Assembly: GCA_040219935.1 (NCBI GenBank) | Contig: JAVJUA010000003.1 | Coordinates: 1 to 64,000 of the forward strand | From: UBA7803 sp040219935 | GTDB taxonomy: Bacteria; Pseudomonadota; Gammaproteobacteria; Pseudomonadales; Azotimanducaceae | Reading direction: 5' to 3' | Length of the DNA stretch: 64,000 bases | Shown: piece after piece, positions 42,155 to 50,092 of the stretch | How the letters are laid out: every line of letters begins with the position of its first letter | Numbering within the stretch: the first letter of the stretch is position 1 | The notes under the pieces: model-generated | The model's input: the letters and a program-made list of their open reading frames with translations, nothing else | The model's database searches: none | Told to the model about the DNA's origin: nothing | Translations under genes and position numbers: made by a program

Positions 42155-42805
42155 CTAAGGCGCCGCGCCCGGACTCAGGTGGGCGCCGATCACGTCCGAC
42201 AGCCAGCGCGCGAATCCGGCCTCGTCCTTGCCGCTCAGGGCGAGCTGCGGCAGCAGCGAGTCTCTGGCAACCCCCAGGCCGATGGCCGAACTGATCACCA
42301 GCAGCACGATGTAGCGGGCGGTCCGATCCGCCTGCGCGCCCGCACCCCGCTGCCGGAGCCGCCCGGCGATCAGGCCCACCAGATGATCGAAGCGGTCGGC
42401 CGTGGCCGTCATGGCACCGGCGTCGGCCGGCTCGTCATCCCGGGACAGCATCATCCAGGCGATCAGCCGGGCGTGACCGCCGCCGCTCAACTGCGCGAAC
42501 AGGCGCTCGAAGAAGTCGCCCATCCCGGCCGCGGCCGGGTCGGCCTGAGACTCCAGGACCAGCACCTCGTCGAGCAGACGCTCGGCCATGCGGGCCACCA
42601 GGGCCGAGCGCATGCCCTCACTGCTGCCGAAGTGGTGCAGCAGCGTGCCGTGGGACATGCCGGCCTCCGCCGCCACGTCGGCGATGGCCAGACCGCTCAG
42701 GCCATGAGCGGACAGCCGCCGCTCCGCCACCGCCAGAATCTCCGACCGTGCCGCTTCGGCCGTACGCCGAACCCGCGGCGCCGGCCGCGCCTTTCTTGTT
42801 GACAT
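42155..42805 (-). CDS. TetR/AcrR family regulator
   Basis: A 216-residue TetR regulator. After a basic tail (STRKARPAPRVRRTAEAARSE) comes the helix-turn-helix LSGLAIADVAAEAGMSHGTLLHHFGSSEGM (about 35-64). The C-terminal domain ends GVARDSLLPQL. ATG 42805 lies inside a TGACA..TGTCA palindrome, and a second palindrome sits 30 bp away, so it likely represses its own gene and the divergent Coq4-like gene at 42865. Ligand unknown. Confidence 0.92.
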   Translation of the reverse strand: MSTRKARPAPRVRRTAEAARSEILAVAERRLSAHGLSGLAIADVAAEAGMSHGTLLHHFGSSEGMRSALVARMAERLLDEVLVLESQADPAAAGMGDFFERLFAQLSGGGHARLIAWMMLSRDDEPADAGAMTATADRFDHLVGLIAGRLRQRGAGAQADRTARYIVLLVISSAIGLGVARDSLLPQLALSGKDEAGFARWLSDVIGAHLSPGAAP

Positions 42806-42844
42806 CAGTGTCAGTAGCCCTTACGTTATCGACATCGATGTCAA
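42799..42844. promoter_or_regulatory. Paired palindromic operators between tetR and the Coq4-like gene
   Basis: TGACATCAGTGTCA (42800-42813) has perfect TGACA/TGTCA arms. GACATCGATGTC (42831-42842) is a perfect 12-bp palindrome. Both fit TTGACAT-N2-ATGTCAA and have centres 30 bp apart, near three helical turns. The first covers the tetR start codon. Confidence 0.75.
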
Positions 42845-42864
42845 TATATGCGGAGACGCCGCCC

Positions 42865-43578
42865 ATGACCACCCAGCAATCGTCTCACCGTCTGCAACCG
42901 CTGCGGGCACTCCGGGAGATGCAGGCCCTGATCCGGGATCCGGAAGACACCGAACGGGTGTTCCACATCATGCAGGCCCTGCGAGGCGGCACCATCCGGC
43001 GCAACCTCGCCCGCCTGGCACGCCTGAATCCCACGCTGCTGGCCAGGCGCGAAGAAATCATCACCCGGCTGTCGGACCGCGACGCGCTTGCACGCCTGCC
43101 GGCGCGCTCTCTGGGTCGCGCCTACCTGGCATTCTGCGAACGCGAGGGCATCTCGCCCGAGGGTCTGGTGGAAGCCAGCGTCGCCGCCGGGCGGCGCGAC
43201 GACGACAGCGCCCAGTCGTGGCTGGAGCGCCGCGGCCGTGACACCCATGACCTGTGGCACGCAGTCACCGGCTACGGCACCCACCCCACCGGCGAGGTCT
43301 GCGTGGTGGCGTTCTCGTTCGGCCAGATCGGCCATCTGGGATTCGGGCTGATCGCGCTCGCCGGCGCCGCCCGCTGCGCCCGGGGGCTGGGCTGGCGCCG
43401 CAGCTTCGGCGCCGCCTTCCGCGCCTGGCGCGACGGCCGCCGGGCCGCGTGGCTGCCGGCCCAGGACTGGGCCGAGCTGCTGCCGCGGCCGCTGGACGAG
43501 GTGCGGACCCTGCTGCGGATCCGTCAGGCTGAAGGCGTCGGCGCGGCCCAGACTGGCTTCGCCCCTGTGCCGGCCTGA
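42865..43578 (+). CDS. Coq4 family protein
   Basis: A 237-residue protein with the Coq4 metal motif RDTHDLWHAVTGYGTHPTGE (HDxxHx(10-11)E, about residues 136-155). VERVFHIMQALRG-type N-terminus and SLGRAYLAFCEREGISPEGLVE are also typical. Coq4 organises the ubiquinone synthesis complex in eukaryotes and is reported to act on the ring (decarboxylation/hydroxylation). ATG 42865 is chosen, since the earlier ATG 42838 sits inside the operator. It is divergently controlled by TetR, unusual for a quinone gene, so a catabolic variant is possible. Confidence 0.85.
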   Translation: MTTQQSSHRLQPLRALREMQALIRDPEDTERVFHIMQALRGGTIRRNLARLARLNPTLLARREEIITRLSDRDALARLPARSLGRAYLAFCEREGISPEGLVEASVAAGRRDDDSAQSWLERRGRDTHDLWHAVTGYGTHPTGEVCVVAFSFGQIGHLGFGLIALAGAARCARGLGWRRSFGAAFRAWRDGRRAAWLPAQDWAELLPRPLDEVRTLLRIRQAEGVGAAQTGFAPVPA

Positions 43579-43658
43579 TAGGGGAATGCACGTAAGTCCG
43601 CGGCGGCGCTGAGACCTATACTGGCACCTCCCTTCGCTGGCAAACATGGAGGCCAGCC

Positions 43659-44420
43659 ATGACGACACGACAAAGACGACGTGCGCCGCTCCGCCCCTAC
43701 CCCCGCCTGCTGATCACGATCTCGCTGATTGTTATGGTCGGCGGCGCACAGGCCGCGCCCGGATGGCTCGATCGCCTGAAGGGCGCGCTGGGCGGCGCCC
43801 CGGAGGCGACCGACAGCCTCGGCACCGACGAGATCGGCAACGGCCTGAAGGAGGCACTTCGGGTCGGCACCGAGACCGTGGTCGCCCAGCTCGGCCAGCC
43901 CGACGGCTTCAACCTGGATCCCGCGGTGCACATCCCGCTGCCCGGCCAGCTCGACAAGGCGCGCGACCTGCTGGCCCGGATCGGCATGGACGCCAGCCTC
44001 ACCGATCTCGAGACGCGCCTGAACCGCGCCGCGGAGATTGCCGCCCCCAAGGCCAAGGCCCTGTTCCTGGACGCCATCAGCAACATGACCCTGGACGACG
44101 TGATGGGCATCTACAACGGGCCCGACGACGCGGCCACGCAGTACTTCCGCAGCAGGATGTCGGCGCCGCTGGCCGCCGAGATGCAGCCGGTGGTGGACGA
44201 GAGCCTGGCCGACGCCGGCGCCGTGCAGGCGTTCGACGACGTCATGGCCCGCTACCGCGACATACCGTTCGCCCCGCAGGTGGACGCCAACCTCACCGAC
44301 TACGTGGTCGACAAGGGCATCGACGGCATATTCTTCTACCTCGCTCGCGAGGAGGCCGCCATTCGCGAGAACCCGGCAAAGCGAACCACCGATCTTCTTA
44401 AGCGGGTGTTCGGCAGCTAG
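43659..44420 (+). CDS. DUF4197 secreted protein
   Basis: A 253-residue DUF4197 protein. After an Arg-rich start comes a signal peptide (LLITISLIVMVGGAQA), so it is exported to the periplasm. EIGNGLKEALRVGTETVVAQLG (about 59-80) and NLDPAVHIPLPGQLDKARDLL, then AAEIAAPKAKALFLDAISNMTLDDVMGIYNGPDDAATQYFR are the family blocks. Function is unknown. It stands alone between the Coq4-like gene and a convergent class III aminotransferase. Confidence 0.92.
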   Translation: MTTRQRRRAPLRPYPRLLITISLIVMVGGAQAAPGWLDRLKGALGGAPEATDSLGTDEIGNGLKEALRVGTETVVAQLGQPDGFNLDPAVHIPLPGQLDKARDLLARIGMDASLTDLETRLNRAAEIAAPKAKALFLDAISNMTLDDVMGIYNGPDDAATQYFRSRMSAPLAAEMQPVVDESLADAGAVQAFDDVMARYRDIPFAPQVDANLTDYVVDKGIDGIFFYLAREEAAIRENPAKRTTDLLKRVFGS

Positions 44421-44433
44421 CAGACGCCTCCGG

Positions 44434-45771
44434 TCACGCCTGAAACAGGCCCTCCCGCTGCACGTCGAGCAGCGAGGTGCGGAAAACGTCGATCAGCAGG
44501 GCGATCTCGGCATCGCCGTGGGCGGCCGAGAGGAAGGCACGCTGCGTGCCGGGCACCAGCACGCCGCGATTCAGCGCGTGCAGGTAGAAGGCCTTTTCGG
44601 CCGCCGTGTTGCCGGGGCGTACGTCACGCATGCTGTGCAGCGGCTCGCGCTGGAAGAACATGTGGAACATGCTGCCCACGTGCTTCATCTGCGCCGGAAT
44701 CTGACGCTGCTCGCAGAACCCGTTCACGCCCGCGGCCAGCCGGTCGCCGGCCGCTTCCAGCCGCGTATAGATCTCGGGGTGGTTGCGCAGGTGCGTCACC
44801 GCAGCAGCGCCGGCTTCCATGGTGAGCGGGTTGCCGGAGAACGTGCCGCCGGAAAAGATGCCGCGCTCGGCGCCCAGGCCGGTGAACACCTCCATCAGGT
44901 CGGCGCGGCCGGTGATGGCGCCCACCGGCAGCCCGCCGCCCAGCACCTTGCCGTAGGTGGCCATGTCGGGGGTGACCCCGAAGCGCTCCTGGGCGCCGCC
45001 ATAGGCCAGCCGGAACCCGGTGATCACCTCGTCGATGGCGAACAGCACTCCGGCGCCGCGACAGACCTCGGCCAGCTCGCGCAGGAACTCGCCCGCACCC
45101 GGCTGGGGGTTCGAACTCTGCACCCCCTCCACCATCACCAGGGCGAGCGAGTCGGCCTGAGCTCTGATCAGGTCGAAGGCGGCACGATCGCGGTACGGCA
45201 GCAGGGTCACCAGGTCGCCCAGCGCCTTCGGCACGCCATGGCCCATGGGCAGCTTGCGGGGCGCCGCCGCGGGGCTCGACGGATCGGCCACCCACATGCC
45301 GTAGTCGTGGGCGCCGTGATAGGCCCCCTCGAACAGGGCGATGCGATCGCGGCCGCTGAAGCCGCGCGCGGCCCGGATCGCATACATGGTGGCTTCGGAG
45401 CCGGTGTTGCAGAACACCACCCGCTCGGCGCATGGGCTCGCCTCGTGCAGCAGCGTGGCCAGCTTCATCTGCGCCGTGGTGTGAATGCCGAACATCCAGC
45501 CCAGCTCGGCGCGGGCCTTGATGGCGGCCTCGATCTCGGGATGACGGTGGCCGAGCATGTGCAGGCCGAAGCCGACGGACGTATCCAGGAAGCGGTTGCC
45601 GTCGGCGTCCCAGACGTAGGCGCCCTCGCCGCGATGGATGAAGATCGGGTGGGGCATCTCCAGGTTGGCAGCGAGCCCCGAGTTCAGAATTTCCGCGCGC
45701 TCGCCGGCAATGGCCTGGGATTTCGCCGTCTTGGCAGACAGCTCGGCCCGCGCCTCGGCGACGGTGGTCAT
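44434..45771 (-). CDS. Class III aminotransferase (glutamate-1-semialdehyde aminomutase-like)
   Basis: A 445-residue fold-type I PLP enzyme. The PLP lysine is in DMATYGKVLGGGLPVGAI (about 262-279), preceded by LLFAIDEVITGFRLAYGG with the cofactor Asp. GSEATMYAIRAARGFSGRDRIALFEGAYHG matches the HemL-like subgroup, but HemL itself is strongly conserved and this variant lies in a catabolic run, so an amine or beta-amino acid transaminase is more likely. ATG 45771 overlaps the LLM gene stop (ATGA), showing coupling. Confidence 0.92.
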   Translation of the reverse strand: MTTVAEARAELSAKTAKSQAIAGERAEILNSGLAANLEMPHPIFIHRGEGAYVWDADGNRFLDTSVGFGLHMLGHRHPEIEAAIKARAELGWMFGIHTTAQMKLATLLHEASPCAERVVFCNTGSEATMYAIRAARGFSGRDRIALFEGAYHGAHDYGMWVADPSSPAAAPRKLPMGHGVPKALGDLVTLLPYRDRAAFDLIRAQADSLALVMVEGVQSSNPQPGAGEFLRELAEVCRGAGVLFAIDEVITGFRLAYGGAQERFGVTPDMATYGKVLGGGLPVGAITGRADLMEVFTGLGAERGIFSGGTFSGNPLTMEAGAAAVTHLRNHPEIYTRLEAAGDRLAAGVNGFCEQRQIPAQMKHVGSMFHMFFQREPLHSMRDVRPGNTAAEKAFYLHALNRGVLVPGTQRAFLSAAHGDAEIALLIDVFRTSLLDVQREGLFQA

Positions 45772-46733
45772 TTTCCGGCCAGCCTCGCCACCACCGGGGC
45801 GAAGGGCTCCATGGCATCTTCGCCGACGGTCACGTAGGAGATGCCGTGCAGCGCCCGGCGCCGCTCCAGCTCTTCGCAGATGGTTTCCACGGAGCCGAAC
45901 AGCGCATGGGGATGGCGGCGCATCTCCTCCTCGCTGTAGCCGAAGTTGCTGGCGAAGCCGGCGAGCACGGGCGACGGGTCGTCCATGACGAAGGTGAAGT
46001 AGGCGCCGATTTCGATCTCCAACTCGTCGAACCGGTCGCCGGCGCCCTCCCGAACCCAGCCGATCTTCTTCTGGGTCTCCTCCTCGGACGAGGTGCGAAT
46101 GCCGTCCGGGCCGATGACGCCGGCCCGGTTGTTGAAGTTCAGGCTGACGATGTCGGCCTCGCGGCCGGCCAGCCGCAGCACCTTGGGGCTGCCGCCGCCG
46201 ATCATGATCGGCGGCTTCGACAGCGGCTTCGGCACGCCGGAGAAGTCACGCCAGTCGAGCGTCTTGTTGTGCACGTCGACCATGCCGTCGCTGCGGTATG
46301 CCTTGACGCCGGCCAGCACGTCGGCCAGCCGGTCGATGCGCGTGCCCGGCGAGTCGAAGCCGAGGCCGATGGCCGCGTACTCCTCCTGCAGCCAGCCGGC
46401 ACCCAGCCCGAACTCGAGCCGGCCGCCCGACAGCATGTCGATGGTCATGGCCGATTTGATCAGCACGACCGGGTTGTGATAGTCGATGCAGAACACCCGG
46501 CAGCCGATGCGGATGCGGCTGGTCACCGCCGCCGCATAGGCCATGGCCGGAATGGCAGCCAGGGTCTGCACCGGATGGTTGGTCTTCTCGATGGCAGGGC
46601 CGGGGCCGAGGATGTGGTCGGCCAGGTGGAAGGCCGAGTACCCGAGCTCCTCGGCCTTGCGCACCTTGTCCGCCCAGGCCTGGCCCGAGTCGGCGTTGAA
46701 CGACTGCACCGCAAAGCGGAACGGCTTGCTCAC
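45768..46733 (-). CDS. LLM class flavin-dependent oxidoreductase (TIGR03621-like)
   Basis: A 321-residue LLM-fold oxidoreductase. SKPFRFAVQSFNADSGQAWADKVRKAEELGYSAFHLADHI is the family opening, then TSRIRIGCRVFCIDYHNPVVLIKSAMTIDMLSGGRLEFGLGAGW and PPIMIGGGSPKVLRLAGREADIVSLN. The group uses F420 or FMN. GTG 46733 is the start. It ends by overlapping the class III aminotransferase start by 4 bases, so the two form an operon together with upstream SDR genes on the same strand. Confidence 0.9.
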   Translation of the reverse strand: MSKPFRFAVQSFNADSGQAWADKVRKAEELGYSAFHLADHILGPGPAIEKTNHPVQTLAAIPAMAYAAAVTSRIRIGCRVFCIDYHNPVVLIKSAMTIDMLSGGRLEFGLGAGWLQEEYAAIGLGFDSPGTRIDRLADVLAGVKAYRSDGMVDVHNKTLDWRDFSGVPKPLSKPPIMIGGGSPKVLRLAGREADIVSLNFNNRAGVIGPDGIRTSSEEETQKKIGWVREGAGDRFDELEIEIGAYFTFVMDDPSPVLAGFASNFGYSEEEMRRHPHALFGSVETICEELERRRALHGISYVTVGEDAMEPFAPVVARLAGK

Positions 46734-46770
46734 GGCGAACTCCTCCCCATACCCGGCCTGCGATCGTTGC

Positions 46771-47529
46771 TCAGTACTGAATGCGCTTGGTCAGGCCACC
46801 GTCGATCACCACGTTGGTGCCGGTGGTGAATGCCGCCAGCGGGCTCGCCAGCAGGGCCGCCTGCGCCGCAACCTCTTCCGCGGTGCCCATGCGGCCGAGC
46901 GGGATCTGCGCCACCGTCGACTCGTAGAAGGGCGTCATGTGCTCCTTGATACGGGCCCAGGCGCCACCCTCGATCATGATCGGCCCCGGCGAGATGGTGT
47001 TGACGCGGATGCCCTTGGCGCCCAGATCCTGGGACAGCGCGCCCGAATACTGGATCAGCGCCCCCTTCATGGCGTTGTAGGCGCCGGCCGCGATGAACTT
47101 CTCCAGCGCCGCGGTGGACGAGATCATCAGGATGCTCGCGTTCTTCGACTTCTCGAGGTAGGGCAGAGCCGCCTCGACGCAGCGCACGGTGCCAAGCACG
47201 TCGAACTCGAAGTTGGCGCGCCAGCCCGCCTCGCCCGGGGCGTTGCCGCCGCTGACGTTGGAGACCAGGCAGTCGATGCCGCCGAGCGCGTCCCCGGACT
47301 CCTTGATCCACGCCTTGAGCTCGTCGCCGTTGCCGACGTCGACGCTCTTGCCGATGGCCTTCACGCCCTTGCTGGAGAGCGACTTCACCGCCTCATCGAT
47401 CTCCTTCTGGTTGCGCGCGCAGATGGCAACGTCGCAGCCCTCGGCCGCCAGCGCTTCGGCAATGGCACGGCCGATGCCCTTGGAGCCGCCCGTGATCAGT
47501 GCCTTGTGGCCTTTCAGTTTCAGATCCAT
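46771..47529 (-). CDS. SDR family oxidoreductase
   Basis: A 252-residue short-chain dehydrogenase. NAD(P) motif TGGSKGIGRAIA, the VSNVSGG turn in place of NNAG, Ser in LMISSTAAL, and the catalytic pair Y-x3-K as AGAYNAMKGAL. The end VVIDGGLTKRIQY is the usual SDR terminus. The substitution at the NNAG motif (VSNVSGGN) is unusual but tolerated in classical SDRs. ATG 47529 with AGGAGGAG upstream. It follows the SDR run and precedes the LLM gene by 37 bp. Confidence 0.92.
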   Translation of the reverse strand: MDLKLKGHKALITGGSKGIGRAIAEALAAEGCDVAICARNQKEIDEAVKSLSSKGVKAIGKSVDVGNGDELKAWIKESGDALGGIDCLVSNVSGGNAPGEAGWRANFEFDVLGTVRCVEAALPYLEKSKNASILMISSTAALEKFIAAGAYNAMKGALIQYSGALSQDLGAKGIRVNTISPGPIMIEGGAWARIKEHMTPFYESTVAQIPLGRMGTAEEVAAQAALLASPLAAFTTGTNVVIDGGLTKRIQY

Positions 47530-47609
47530 GTGAGTCTCTCCTCCTGGTAGGAATTCACCACGTCAAAACAGTCAGATGTGATGGTTTTCATTGAAGTCAC
47601 TTTGTACCA

Positions 47610-48347
47610 CTACGGACTCTGCAATGCACCCCCGTCCACCAGCAAACCGTGGCCGGTGATGAAGGCCGCATCGTCCGAAGCTAGGAACGCGATGGCCGCC
47701 GCAATGTCTTCCGGCTGACCCAGCCGGCCCAGTGCCGACTTGCCGATCCAGAAGTTCCGGAACGCCGCGTCGGCGGCGAACACGTCGCGGCTGATGCCGG
47801 TGACGATGGCGCCCGGCATGATGTAGTTGGCGGTGATGCCATGCGGGCCGAGCTCCAGCGCCAGCGCCCGGGTCAGGCCGGCGACGCCGTGCTTGGAGAC
47901 CGTGTAGGCAGCCATCCCGGGCGACGACCGCTCGCTCATCACCGAGCCGATGTTGACGATCCGGCCGCGGCCGCTGGCCTTGAGCAGCGGGATGGCCCGG
48001 CGGCTGATCCGGAACACGGCGTCCAGGTTCACGCCCAGCACCCGGTGCCAGAGCTCGTCGTCCAACGATTCCAGAGGCGCGCCCGCGGCGATGCCGGCAT
48101 TGTTCACCAGCACGTCCAGACCGCCCAGGGCCGACTCCGCCGCCGCCACGAGGCGGTCGGCTGCATCTGCGCCGGTGACGTCCAGGGTCAGCCACTCGGC
48201 GCCGGCGAGCGGCTGCAGCGGGCGCTCGCGCAGATCGCAGGCCAGCACCCGGGCGCCTTCCGACAGCAGGCGCCCGGCGGTGGCCAGACCGATGCCGTCG
48301 GCGGCACCGGTGACGAGGCAGCGCACGCCGTCGAAACGGCCGCTCAT
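47610..48347 (-). CDS. SDR family oxidoreductase
   Basis: A 245-residue classical SDR. VTGAADGIGLATA (cofactor), VLVNNAGIAAG, then INIGSVMSE-type Ser and MAAYTVSKHGVAGLTRALALELG with the Tyr-Lys pair, and VDGGALQSP at the end. The upstream neighbour's stop overlaps this ATG as ATGA. With three other SDRs and a strong promoter upstream it forms a run acting on alcohols or ketones of an unknown pathway. Confidence 0.94.
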   Translation of the reverse strand: MSGRFDGVRCLVTGAADGIGLATAGRLLSEGARVLACDLRERPLQPLAGAEWLTLDVTGADAADRLVAAAESALGGLDVLVNNAGIAAGAPLESLDDELWHRVLGVNLDAVFRISRRAIPLLKASGRGRIVNIGSVMSERSSPGMAAYTVSKHGVAGLTRALALELGPHGITANYIMPGAIVTGISRDVFAADAAFRNFWIGKSALGRLGQPEDIAAAIAFLASDDAAFITGHGLLVDGGALQSP

Positions 48348-49102
48348 CTCGCCCCCCGGCCGCCGTCGATGGTCATCTCCGACCCGGTCACCAGGCGCGC
48401 CTCGTCGCTGGCCAGGTAGGCCACGGCGCCGGCAACCTCCTCCGGCTCGCCGAGGCGCCCGAGCGGGGTGGCGTCGGCCAGCGCCTGGCGCACACTGCGA
48501 TCGGCACCCATCTGCGCCGCCACCGCCTCGGTCCAGTAGACGCCGGGATGGATGACGTTGACGCGAATGGGGCAGCCGCTGCGCCCGAGCTCCACCGCCG
48601 CCGACAGGGTCATCTGGGTAACCGCGCCCTTGGTGGCGCAGTAGGCACTGGCACCGGGAAAGCCGCGGACGCCCAGCAGGGACGAGATGTTGACGATGCT
48701 GCCGCCGCCGCGGCGGGCCATGGCCGCAGCCGCAGCCTGCATGCCGAGGAAGGTGCCCTCGACGTTGACCCGGTAGATGGCGTCGAAGTCTTCCTCGGTG
48801 GTGTCCTCCAGCGGCTTGACGAAGAACAGGCCGGCATTGTTCACCAGCACGTCCAGACCGCCCAGCCCGCGCTCCACCTCGTCCACCAGGCTGCCCCAGC
48901 CGTCGGGGTCGGTCACGTCCTGATGCCGGAACCAGCCGCGGCCGGTCTTCTCGATCGCCGCCAGCGTCACCGCGCCCTGATCTTCGTTGCGCCCGGTGGC
49001 GACCACGTAGGCGCCCTCGGCGGCCAGCCGCAGGGCGATGGCGCGGCCGATGCCGCTGGTGGCCCCGGTGACGATGGCGATGCGGCCGTCGAGCCTGCTC
49101 AT
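48344..49102 (-). CDS. SDR family oxidoreductase
   Basis: A 252-residue classical SDR. VTGATSGIGRAIALRLAAEGAYVVATGRNEDQ is the cofactor site, DVLVNNAGLFFVKPL follows, VNISSLLGVRGFPGASAYCATKGAVTQM has the Ser-Tyr-Lys set, and SEMTIDGGRGAR ends the chain. It is 19 bp from the SDR upstream and overlaps the SDR downstream by 4 bases. ATG 49102. Confidence 0.94.
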   Translation of the reverse strand: MSRLDGRIAIVTGATSGIGRAIALRLAAEGAYVVATGRNEDQGAVTLAAIEKTGRGWFRHQDVTDPDGWGSLVDEVERGLGGLDVLVNNAGLFFVKPLEDTTEEDFDAIYRVNVEGTFLGMQAAAAAMARRGGGSIVNISSLLGVRGFPGASAYCATKGAVTQMTLSAAVELGRSGCPIRVNVIHPGVYWTEAVAAQMGADRSVRQALADATPLGRLGEPEEVAGAVAYLASDEARLVTGSEMTIDGGRGAR

Positions 49103-49121
49103 GTTTGTGCTTCCCTCCCCC

Positions 49122-49895
49122 TCAGTCCGCCGTCATGCCGCCGTCGATGGTGAGCGCGGCGCCGGTCATGTAGGCGCTGTCGTCGGAGGCGAGGAACAGC
49201 ACGCCGTTGGCAATGTCCACCGGCTCGCCCAGCAACCCCAGCGGCGTCGCGGCCTTGGCCCCTGCCTCCGCTGCGGCCCGGTCGGCGAAGTTGACCTCGT
49301 TCATCGGCGTCCAGATCAGCCCGGGGTGCACCGAATTGATGCGGATGCCGTCGCCATCGGCGCCGCACTCCAGCGCCACCGCCTTGGTCAGGTTCTTCAC
49401 GCCGCCCTTGCTGGCGCAGTAGGCCACGTAGTTGGGCAGGCCGATGTGCCCGGCCACCGACGACAGGTTGATGATGCTGCCGCCCTGCGGCCGGTTGCCG
49501 CGCATCACCCGCACGCCGTGCTTGAGGCCCAGGAACGTGCCCTTGAGGTTGATGTCGTTGAGGCGCCGGAACCGCTCCAGCGTGGTGTCGGCGATGGACG
49601 CGGCAAAGGCGATGCCGGCGTTGTTCACCAGCACGTCGAGGCGGCCGTGACGCTCGACGATGCCGTCGAGCACCGCCTGCCACTGGCCGTCGTCGGTGAC
49701 GTCGAGATCGAGAAAATGGGTGTCGAGGCCACGCTCGGAGAGGCCGGCCATGGTGGCGCGTCCGACGGCGGCGGCGACATCGGCGCCATAGACGACGGCA
49801 CCCTCCTCGGCAAGCCGCTGCACGCACCAGGCGCCGATGCCGCCGGGCGAGGCGGCCCCCGTCACCAGGGCGATCTTGCCCGCTAGCCTTGCCAT
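49122..49895 (-). CDS. SDR family oxidoreductase
   Basis: A 257-residue SDR, first of the run. VTGAASPGGIGAWCVQRLAEEG is a slightly extended cofactor turn; DVLVNNAGIAFAASI and NLSSVAGHIGLPNYVAYCASKGGVKNLTKAVALECG give the Ser-Tyr-Lys set. ALTIDGGMTAD ends it. ATG 49895 is chosen because GGGGAGAG lies just upstream; the longer frame from 49919 lacks a ribosome site. A promoter with near-consensus boxes is about 70 bp upstream. Confidence 0.94.
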   Translation of the reverse strand: MARLAGKIALVTGAASPGGIGAWCVQRLAEEGAVVYGADVAAAVGRATMAGLSERGLDTHFLDLDVTDDGQWQAVLDGIVERHGRLDVLVNNAGIAFAASIADTTLERFRRLNDINLKGTFLGLKHGVRVMRGNRPQGGSIINLSSVAGHIGLPNYVAYCASKGGVKNLTKAVALECGADGDGIRINSVHPGLIWTPMNEVNFADRAAAEAGAKAATPLGLLGEPVDIANGVLFLASDDSAYMTGAALTIDGGMTAD

Positions 49896-49964
49896 GTCTC
49901 TCCCCAACCCCGATGTCACGGACGCGCACTACCCCGGGCCAGAGCCCCGCGCGTAGAGCGATCG

Positions 49965-49993
49965 AGCATAGGTAGCACAAAATAGTCAGTCAA
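49965..49993 (-). promoter_or_regulatory. Promoter of the SDR operon
   Basis: Minus-strand TTGACT (49993-49988) and TATGCT (49970-49965) are exactly 17 bp apart. The SDR start at 49895 is 70 bp downstream. The spacer is AT-rich, in contrast with the GC-rich surroundings. Confidence 0.75.
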
Positions 49994-50092
49994 GACGGTT
50001 TTTTCCTCACGCCGCCCCGCTTACCATTCCAGCCACCTGCCGGCGCCGCCCAGCCGCGTCCGGCCCCACGTCATTTGCCAGGAACGTTCCGC

